Source: Treponema sp.
GTDB lineage: Bacteria > Spirochaetota > Spirochaetia > Treponematales > Breznakiellaceae
Assembly: GCA_020216655.1 (NCBI GenBank)
Contig: JAIWNU010000070.1
Coordinates: forward strand, 1 to 10,632
Direction: 5' to 3'
Length of the DNA stretch: 10,632 bases
Shown: piece after piece, positions 5,790 through 10,632 of the stretch
How positions within the stretch are numbered: the first letter of the stretch is position 1
How the letters are laid out: each line of letters starts with the position of its first letter
Position numbers and translations under genes: made by a program
Notes under the pieces: model-generated
Database searches by the model: none
Told to the model about the DNA's origin: nothing
The model's input: the letters and a program-made list of their open reading frames with translations, nothing else

Positions 5790-6974
5790 GACAGGTATCC
5801 ATTTTGCCGGATCAGCTACCGAAGCGCCGATGAGTCCCAAGGGTACCTGGGCCGTTGTTTCGGCCACCAGCCACTTTTGTTCTGTGCCTCCCGTTCCGGT
5901 GGTAAAACGGGCACCGCTGCCTTCTAACAGCGCAAGTCCCATGGCATGGCTGTAATCCCGGGAAACCATAATGGCGCTTTTAATATTGTTATGCTGTAGA
6001 ATAATGGCCCAAAGCATCGCTCGGCTGTCGCAGTCTCCCCTGCCTTCGGTTGCGGCGGTTACGAGGTCAACAAAGTCCGTACCCATGAGATCCCGTTCGT
6101 AGCTAAATTGTTGTACCCACGCGAGGGCTTGTTCTGCAAAATACCGGTCCTTTTTAGCCCTATCCATGTTTTGTCCATCAATCTGTTGACTAATGTTTCG
6201 TTCTATTGCAAAAGCGACATCGGCTAGTCTGTCATAGGAATCCCGGAAGAGCATCCGGTAGAACCTAATCCATGCATCTTTCCAGAGACTGTCATTCTGG
6301 TATGCACTGAGCACAGCAAATTCACGGTCCACCGTTGTTTTGCAGGCCAGGGCGGCATTTGGATCAAGCTTGGCTTTTGCGGGAATGATAGCTATCTTTG
6401 TGTCTTTTTTATCTCCTTCCGGAAATGCATAGATTGATATTGGCCCAGGTGCAAGGCTGTCCTCCGTTCCGGGAATAATAGAGTCCAAAGCTGAAAGATG
6501 AAAGTTTAATAGTTCCTGTATCGCCTTATCTCCATACGCAAGGGCTGCCATGAGCGGTCTTTTTGTTCCGTTGCGGGAGTCCAATTCAATACAGAGTCCC
6601 CAGCCCGATTGTTGTTTCCCGTTTAAAATAAAGGAGAGCTCCATGAGAAGTGCCTTTCGGCTGCGGTACACAAATGGTTCCCGTTCGCCCTGGGATGAAA
6701 GACGTTTCTGTATATCTAAAGCGAGGGCATCCACCGAATCAAAGGTTCCCCCATCATAGATACGGATATCCAAATAGGCGGGAGCCCGGGGTTCAAAACT
6801 AAAGGAGAAACGGTTTTTGCCATCTCCTCCTTTATAGGTGTATCCTTCAGGTGGTGAAATGCTAAAGCCCCATGTAGGCGAATAAAGTGTTTCGGCTGAC
6901 AACAGGGGAACTGCCAAAAGGAAAAGCACCACGCAGATCCTTATGATTCGCCGTACACTGGACGAGTCTTTCAT
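5781..6974 (-). CDS. Exported transglutaminase-like (papain-fold) protein
   Basis: From the ATG at 6974 the product has 397 residues. Residues 1-27 form a clear signal peptide (RRIIR, then a VVLFLLAVPLL core, cleavage after LSA). The longer open frame up to 7145 is rejected because it would cover the divergent pseudouridine synthase start and bury this signal. Residues about 28-190 are a strand-rich region beginning YSPTWGFSISPPEGY, of unknown function. The C-terminal third carries the transglutaminase-core pattern: EGRGDCDSRAML with C315, YSHAMGL with H343, and WLVAETT with E372 where many relatives have Asp. This suggests a Cys-His-Glu triad and a periplasmic protease, amidase or crosslinking role. 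The substrate is unknown. GAGGGAG stands upstream, but with a long 12-nt gap to the ATG. The gene overlaps the TK-like gene by 9 bp tail to tail. Confidence 0.75.
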   Translation of the reverse strand: MKDSSSVRRIIRICVVLFLLAVPLLSAETLYSPTWGFSISPPEGYTYKGGDGKNRFSFSFEPRAPAYLDIRIYDGGTFDSVDALALDIQKRLSSQGEREPFVYRSRKALLMELSFILNGKQQSGWGLCIELDSRNGTKRPLMAALAYGDKAIQELLNFHLSALDSIIPGTEDSLAPGPISIYAFPEGDKKDTKIAIIPAKAKLDPNAALACKTTVDREFAVLSAYQNDSLWKDAWIRFYRMLFRDSYDRLADVAFAIERNISQQIDGQNMDRAKKDRYFAEQALAWVQQFSYERDLMGTDFVDLVTAATEGRGDCDSRAMLWAIILQHNNIKSAIMVSRDYSHAMGLALLEGSGARFTTGTGGTEQKWLVAETTAQVPLGLIGASVADPAKWIPVLF

Positions 6975-6988
6975 ACTATTACTATACT
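6959..6988 (+). promoter_or_regulatory. Putative promoter of the pseudouridine synthase, ending at its start codon
   Basis: TGGACG (6959-6964) and TATACT (6983-6988) are 18 bp apart. The expected start, about 6995, falls next to the ATG at 6996, which has no Shine-Dalgarno, so a leaderless message is possible. On the other strand TATAGT (6986-6981) sits seven bases before the ATG at 6974. Confidence 0.35.
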
Positions 6989-6995
6989 CCCTCTC

Positions 6996-7649
6996 ATGAA
7001 GAATATCGACATTCTCTATGAAGATGCTGACTGTGTGGTACTGAATAAACCTGCTGGGCTTGCGGTTCAAGGTGGAGACCGAATTACTACCTCTCTGGAT
7101 GACCTTTTGGCTCAAGAATGGCAGCAACGGCCCTTTCTGGTACACCGTCTGGACAAGGACACATCGGGTCTCATATTGGTGGCTAAAACAAAAGATGCAG
7201 CCCGCTATTACAGTTCGGTAATTGGGGGAAAAAAAGCAGAAAAGATATATGTAGCACTCTGTAATAAGCGTATTGAACCGCTTAAAGGGGAAATCGATGA
7301 CCCCCTTGAGATTCGCGGCACAGAGAAACGGGCTCTTACCTTTTATAAAACATTGGCTTATTCAGAACATTTCTCCTTATTGGAATTACGACTCGGAAGC
7401 GGAAGAATGCATCAGATACGACGTCATCTTGCCCTTGTAGGAAATCCCATTCTGGGAGACGATAAATACGGCGATTTTGCTCTGAACCGGCTTTTAAAAA
7501 AAGAGCGGGCTGTGAAAAAACTCATGCTCCATGCGTGGAAGCTTCATTTTCCATCCAGACTTGCTCAAAAGATAATAACTGTATCGGCTCCTCTGCCTGA
7601 ATATTTTCACACCTTTGTTCACGAAGAATTCGGCGACATTATAATGTAA
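6996..7649 (+). CDS. RluA-family pseudouridine synthase
   Basis: The enzyme isomerises uridine to pseudouridine in rRNA or tRNA. The 217-residue protein opens with IDILYEDADCVVLNKPAGLAVQ, the usual first strands of RluA proteins. It contains HRLDKDTSGLILVAKT with catalytic D53, KAEKIYVAL, and GRMHQIRRHLALVGNPILGDDKYGD near the C-terminus. There is no N-terminal S4 RNA-binding domain, so it belongs to the short RluA/TruC-like group rather than the RluD type. The exact target nucleotide cannot be told from sequence. The ATG at 6996 gives the standard N-terminus and stands only 21 bp from the start codon of the divergent transglutaminase-like gene. No Shine-Dalgarno is present (the preceding bases are CTCCCTCTC). 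The family call is certain; the subfamily is not. Confidence 0.93.
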   Translation: MKNIDILYEDADCVVLNKPAGLAVQGGDRITTSLDDLLAQEWQQRPFLVHRLDKDTSGLILVAKTKDAARYYSSVIGGKKAEKIYVALCNKRIEPLKGEIDDPLEIRGTEKRALTFYKTLAYSEHFSLLELRLGSGRMHQIRRHLALVGNPILGDDKYGDFALNRLLKKERAVKKLMLHAWKLHFPSRLAQKIITVSAPLPEYFHTFVHEEFGDIIM

Positions 7650-7706
7650 AATTGTCTTTATTGAGCCAACTTCAAAAGCGGGTCATTTTTGAAATTGTCT
7701 TAATTG
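7649..7706 (+). repeat. Pair of 15-bp direct repeats
   Basis: AAATTGTCTTTATTG (7649-7663) recurs at 7692-7706 with one mismatch (A for T at position 11). The copies start 43 bp apart, roughly four helical turns. The first overlaps the stop codon of the pseudouridine synthase. Between them lies a 7-bp inverted repeat (TTCAAAA 7671-7677, TTTTGAA 7687-7693). No further copy was noticed elsewhere in the window. Confidence 0.7.
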
Positions 7707-7712
7707 TTTACC

Positions 7713-7736
7713 CTTGTAATTCTGTACAAGCTCTTT
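7713..7736 (+). terminator. Weak intrinsic-terminator-like or operator-like inverted repeat
   Basis: CTTGTA (7713-7718) and TACAAG (7725-7730) form a 6-bp stem with a 6-nt spacer, followed by CTCTTTT. The stem is AT-rich and the T-run short, so termination would be inefficient. An operator for the following gene is an equal possibility. Confidence 0.3.
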
Positions 7737-7749
7737 TAGTGTTTAATGC

Positions 7750-7754
7750 GGAGG
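7750..7754 (+). promoter_or_regulatory. Ribosome binding site deciding the nucleotidyltransferase start
   Basis: GGAGG ends 6 nt before the ATG at 7761. The in-frame ATG at 7746 precedes it and would place it in the coding region. Confidence 0.75.
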
Positions 7755-7760
7755 CATAGT

Positions 7761-8261
7761 ATGTCACAGGTTCCGCGGGATTTTATTGATCTCTTTAGAT
7801 GTCTTAACCATCATGGGGTAGAGTACCTTATCGTCGGCAACTATGCACTGGCTTATCACGGCATACCGCTTGGGACAGACGACCTGGATCTTTTTATTTC
7901 GCCGGCTGTCGACAATGTGAAAAAGCTGCTCCTTGCCCTGGAAGAGTTTGGGTTTGGTGCGCTTGGACTTACTATCCAAGATTTTATAGATCCCAATGCT
8001 TGTGTCAGACTTGGTTATCCGCCTGAAGAATTAGACATAGTATCATCAATATCTGGAGTATCCTGGGACGAGGCTTGGGAAAAACGGCGGAACGGTACAT
8101 TCTGGGGAGAACCGGTGGACGTGATTGCAAAAGACTTGCTTATAAAAAACAAACGAGCTAGGGGCCGGCCCCAGGACCTGAGGGATGCCGCAAGTTTGGA
8201 ACAATTAGATCTGGACAGCTTTATACAAGGCTCTCCCTTTTCCGAACCCTTAATTCCTTGA
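7761..8261 (+). CDS. Small nucleotidyltransferase (DUF6036/AbiEii-like fold), no partner gene nearby
   Basis: The 166-residue protein carries the minimal nucleotidyltransferase signature: EYLIVGNYALAYHGIPLGTDDLDLFI, with G26 and metal-binding D41 and D43. ELDIVSSISG follows as the likely position of a third carboxylate, and then PVDVIAKDLLIKNKRARGRPQDLRDAASL, typical of the end of DUF6036/AbiEii-like proteins. Relatives usually have GG where this has GN, and R-x-T-x-D-L-D where this has G-T-D-D-L-D. Such proteins may be toxins that modify tRNA, or stand-alone enzymes with unknown substrates. No antitoxin-like gene is adjacent: upstream is the pseudouridine synthase and downstream the DUF4912 gene. 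The ATG at 7761 is preferred over the in-frame ATG at 7746 because GGAGG (7750-7754) stands 6 nt before it and overlaps the longer version. The function is not settled. Confidence 0.8.
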   Translation: MSQVPRDFIDLFRCLNHHGVEYLIVGNYALAYHGIPLGTDDLDLFISPAVDNVKKLLLALEEFGFGALGLTIQDFIDPNACVRLGYPPEELDIVSSISGVSWDEAWEKRRNGTFWGEPVDVIAKDLLIKNKRARGRPQDLRDAASLEQLDLDSFIQGSPFSEPLIP

Positions 8262-8271
8262 TTTATAGTGC

Positions 8272-8300
8272 TTGACACTGGCCTTGCTTTTTCCCATGAT
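8272..8300 (+). promoter_or_regulatory. Putative promoter of the DUF4912-GH57 pair
   Basis: TTGACA (8272-8277) and CATGAT (8295-8300) are 17 bp apart. The TTG that could be read as an early start codon is part of this -35 box. Start near 8307 would lie after the AGGA at 8301-8304. An alternative -10, TATAGT at 8264-8269, would give a leader of about 35 nt that keeps it. Confidence 0.4.
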
Positions 8301-8310
8301 AGGACAAGTT

Positions 8311-8970
8311 ATGGGAGAAACACAGCTTAAGAAAAGCTACCTTGAATCGCTTTCTACCGATGATCTTGCAGCCTTGGCAGAGGATCTCGGTCTGGACCTT
8401 CCGCATCATCTAAACAGAATTTTTGTTATACAGGAAATTCTCGAAGCCAGTCAGCAGGAAATTGAAGCTGAAGACGATATTGAGGATGTTGCTTCGGTTA
8501 AAGTAGAAAAAACACCCTATTTTTACAATAAAACCTATGTAGAAGTGCTGCTTCGAGACCCCGTTTGGGCCTTTGTATTTTGGGAAATAAAAACCCAGGA
8601 CCGGCAAATCTATGAAGAAAGCCCTGGCTTTAATGGATATCAGCTTCGAGTTGTTTCCCTGCATCCCGGGAAAGCGTCGGATGATGACTCTTTTTCAATC
8701 GATGTGGATGTGATTGACAAGGCTTGGTATATTTGTTTCCCCAGCAGTAAGGGGTGGTTCAAGGTAGAGCTGAGATTGAAAAAGGCAAAGGAAACAGTGT
8801 TGCTTGCCGAGTCTCCTCCTTTTAAGATCCCTGAAAATATTAATGCGTTGCTTCACACAGTGGACACCCATCCATTGGCGCCTATATTGCTGCTTTCCGG
8901 ACTTGATCAGCTGGAAATTACCCATAGCAGCGATTTTCAGTCCCATATTCACCAGCAGTGTGATTTTTGA
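8311..8970 (+). CDS. DUF4912 protein with Rho-N/SAP-like N-terminal helices
   Basis: The start at 8311 is supported by AGGA 6 nt upstream and gives 219 residues. In-frame TTG 8272 and ATG 8296 fall in promoter-like sequence. Residues about 9-46 (YLESLSTDDLAALAEDLGLDLP, read as 9-31, then a second helix to ILEA) resemble the Rho N-terminal or SAP-like helix-loop-helix. An acidic linker (EIEAEDDIEDVAS) follows. From about residue 67 there is the DUF4912 domain: NKTYVEVLLRDPVWAFVFWEIK, YQLRVV, WYICFPSSKGWFKVELRL, and LLAESPPFKIP. The domain is a beta-sandwich of unknown function, commonly encoded next to DUF1957/GH57 glucan enzymes, so a carbohydrate-binding or partner role is plausible (inference). 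No signal peptide is present. It ends 11 bp before the GH57 start, and its TGA overlaps the GH57 ribosome binding site, which favours coupled translation. Confidence 0.85.
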   Translation: MGETQLKKSYLESLSTDDLAALAEDLGLDLPHHLNRIFVIQEILEASQQEIEAEDDIEDVASVKVEKTPYFYNKTYVEVLLRDPVWAFVFWEIKTQDRQIYEESPGFNGYQLRVVSLHPGKASDDDSFSIDVDVIDKAWYICFPSSKGWFKVELRLKKAKETVLLAESPPFKIPENINALLHTVDTHPLAPILLLSGLDQLEITHSSDFQSHIHQQCDF

Positions 8971-8981
8971 GGTGCTTCTTG

Positions 8982-10577
8982 ATGAACGATAGGTATTATA
9001 TCTCCCTTGTACTAAATGCACATGTTCCTTTTGTACGTCAACCCGATTATCCCCGTTTTTTTGAAGAGCGTTGGCTTTTTGATGCAATCCTCGAGACCTA
9101 TCTGCCTCTTATTACCATGTTTGAGCGGCTCGATGCAGAACGAGTTCCCTTTCATTTAGGGCTTGTTATATCTCCGACCTTAAGCCATATGCTGCAGGAC
9201 CCGCTTTTAATTGAACGCTTCCTGGATTATTTAGATCAGCGTATTGTTTTTGGACTCTCAGAAGTAGATAGAACAAGGTCAAATGGGGACCTTAATCGGC
9301 TTGCTCGCATGTATTATGACCGTGCGGTAGAAGCCAAGGCCCTTTTTACCGGCCGTTATGAATATGATTTGCTTAAGACTCTGGATTTTTATCAAAAAAA
9401 AGGAAAAATTGAACTCCTTACCACCGCAGCTACCTATGCGTTTCTTCCCTTCTACACATCCTATCCAGAGGATATTCAAGCCCAGCTAGAAGTAGCAATT
9501 TCATCCCATCGTTCTCTCTTTGGCCGATTGCCCCAGGGATTCTGGCTGTCTGAAGCGGGGTGGCATCCTGCGTTGGATGAATATCTGCGGTCCTATAATT
9601 TTACGTATACCATGGTCGATACCCATGGTCTGCTGCTTGGCACTCCAACTCCCCAGAAAGGCACCTTTTCACCGGTGCGATCTCCGAGCGGGCTTGTTAT
9701 TTACGGACGGGATCTGCATGCGAGCCGGACAATTTTACATCCCGATACAGGTTATCCTGCAGATTCTGTATACCGGGATTTTTATCGAGATGTGGGTTAT
9801 GAGCTTGACCAGGATGTAATCGGAGCCTTCCTTGAACCAACAGGAGAACGTACACCCACGGGGTATAAATATTGGGCTATTACACACCGGAATCAGCAGA
9901 AGGACCTTTATAATCCTGATCTTGCATCCGAACGAGTCAGGTCTCACGCGAAAGCTTTCCTTGCTGATCGGCTCAAGTCTTTGGAAGAAGCGGAAAAAAT
10001 TACCGGAGAAAAGGGCATATCAATCTGTGCGTATAATGCGGACCTGTTTGGACACCGATGGTTCGAAGGTCCCCAATTCCTTGAGGCCCTGTTTAGGGAA
10101 GCGGCAGCAACGGAAAACATTTCAATGGTTAATCCCGGCACCTACGCCAGTAAGCTTGAAAAGGAAGCACTCCAAAAGGTAATGCCTGAGTTTTCTTCCT
10201 GGGGTCTGAATGGATACGCAGAAACATGGCTCGACTCCTCGAATGACTGGATGTATCCCCATATTCTGAGAGCCATAGAACGGATGATCGAACTGGCAGA
10301 GCGTTTTCCCAACGACGGAGGCCTTAAAGAACGGACCCTAAACCAGGCTGCCCGGGAAGTTATGCTCGCACAGACTGCGGACTGGGCATCTATCCAGCAT
10401 GTCGGATTCTCCAGCAGTTTCGCTCGGTCAATCGAAGAAGAATGTATCCAAAATTTCACTACAATCTACGATTCCTTGGGCAGCAATTATATCAGTACCG
10501 AATGGCTTACCCAGCTTGAGCGGAAACATAATATCTTCCCTGATATAAACTACCGGGTATTCAGAAAGAAGCGGTAA
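8982..10577 (+). CDS. GH57/DUF1957 1,4-alpha-glucan branching-enzyme-like protein
   Basis: The 531-residue length is typical of GH57 branching enzymes. Motifs run in order: LNAHVPFVRQP (11-21) with H14; EERWLFDAILETYLPL (28-43); GFWLSEAGWHP (186-196) with nucleophile E191; VYRDFYRDVGYELD (263-276); YNADLFGHRWFEG (351-363) with acid/base D354; and WGLNGYAETWLDSSNDWMYPH (W407 to H427, with W416). The C-terminal REVMLAQTADW lies in the DUF1957-type helical domain. Such enzymes make alpha-1,6 branches in glycogen, and the protein is probably cytoplasmic. The first position of the usual HAH in motif 1 is Asn12. GAGG at 8969-8972 lies 9 nt before the ATG at 8982. The in-frame TTG at 8967 overlaps that site and is rejected. 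The adjacent DUF4912 gene supports an alpha-glucan role. Glucanotransferase activity cannot be excluded from sequence alone. Confidence 0.9.
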   Translation: MNDRYYISLVLNAHVPFVRQPDYPRFFEERWLFDAILETYLPLITMFERLDAERVPFHLGLVISPTLSHMLQDPLLIERFLDYLDQRIVFGLSEVDRTRSNGDLNRLARMYYDRAVEAKALFTGRYEYDLLKTLDFYQKKGKIELLTTAATYAFLPFYTSYPEDIQAQLEVAISSHRSLFGRLPQGFWLSEAGWHPALDEYLRSYNFTYTMVDTHGLLLGTPTPQKGTFSPVRSPSGLVIYGRDLHASRTILHPDTGYPADSVYRDFYRDVGYELDQDVIGAFLEPTGERTPTGYKYWAITHRNQQKDLYNPDLASERVRSHAKAFLADRLKSLEEAEKITGEKGISICAYNADLFGHRWFEGPQFLEALFREAAATENISMVNPGTYASKLEKEALQKVMPEFSSWGLNGYAETWLDSSNDWMYPHILRAIERMIELAERFPNDGGLKERTLNQAAREVMLAQTADWASIQHVGFSSSFARSIEEECIQNFTTIYDSLGSNYISTEWLTQLERKHNIFPDINYRVFRKKR

Positions 10578-10586
10578 AAGCTTTAT

Positions 10587-10632
10587 TTATTCGATTTTTT
10601 GGATTTCCTGTATGCGTTTGGAAAGGGCTTCC
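10587..10632 (-). CDS. Possible 3' end of a converging gene
   Basis: On the minus strand an open frame enters from the right edge and reads EALSKRIQEIQKIE before a TAA at 10589-10587. The heptad-like spacing of hydrophobic residues suggests a coiled-coil or helical C-terminus. Only 14 residues are visible, so no family can be named and the reality of the gene is uncertain. It would converge on the GH57 gene with a 9-bp gap. Confidence 0.45.
   Translation of the reverse strand, partial: EALSKRIQEIQKIE

Noticed and set aside
6975..7145. 57-residue extension of the transglutaminase-like protein
   Set aside because: It is antisense to the conserved N-terminus of the pseudouridine synthase and would bury the signal peptide that begins at 6974.
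7761..8261. Complete toxin-antitoxin or abortive-infection system
   Set aside because: Only the nucleotidyltransferase is present, with no antitoxin-like reading frame on either side.
10575..10600. Intrinsic terminator after the GH57 gene (AAAGCTTT then a T-run)
   Set aside because: AAAGCTTT has no loop and the T-run is separated from it. No proper stem was found.

Overview
The window looks like a chromosomal stretch of a free-living or host-associated spirochaete, most likely in the Treponema/Gracilinema/Spirochaeta group. This is inference from gene content: an excisionase-type helix-turn-helix fused to a PTS EIIA domain, a DUF4912 gene directly before a GH57/DUF1957 glucan enzyme, and a membrane-anchored beta-propeller gene next to a degenerate M23 peptidase. 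Base composition is moderate. No tRNA, rRNA, CRISPR array, insertion sequence or phage gene was seen. The window is almost entirely coding: the longest gene-free gap is about 120 bp (4497-4619), and the next are 111 bp (7650-7760) and 89 bp (3754-3842).

Region 1 (1-3282). The 3' end of mnmA (tRNA 2-thiouridylase) runs off the left edge and converges, with a 32-bp overlap, on a three-gene minus-strand operon. That operon reads, in transcription order, membrane-anchored beta-propeller protein (3282-2203), exported LytM/M23-like protein that has lost its zinc ligands (2193-1318), and zinc-ribbon methyltransferase (1308-406). The gaps are only 9 bp. A TTGACA-type promoter is visible at 3330-3302.

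Region 2 (3349-5789). On the plus strand lie cytidine deaminase (cdd), an HTH-EIIA fusion regulator, and a long, divergent member of the thymidine kinase type II (TK1) family. An exact 16-bp stem-loop without a T-tract lies between the last two. Cdd plus a TK-like enzyme suggests pyrimidine salvage under or near a PTS-type regulator, but each gene appears to have its own promoter.

Region 3 (5781-7649). An exported transglutaminase-like cysteine-protease-fold protein on the minus strand is divergent from an RluA-family pseudouridine synthase on the plus strand. Their start codons are separated by only 21 bp.

Region 4 (7650-10632). A repeat-rich 111-bp gap precedes a small orphan nucleotidyltransferase. 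Next comes the pair DUF4912 protein plus GH57 branching-enzyme-like protein, 11 bp apart and probably co-translated, pointing to alpha-glucan (glycogen) metabolism. A converging gene appears to enter from the right edge.

No single striking new defence or mobile system was found. The best leads are the TK-like enzyme with altered zinc and lasso segments, the HTH-EIIA regulator with the neighbouring perfect hairpin, the catalytically dead LytM protein in its envelope operon, and several start codons that sit almost on top of their -10 boxes without a Shine-Dalgarno (possible leaderless messages).
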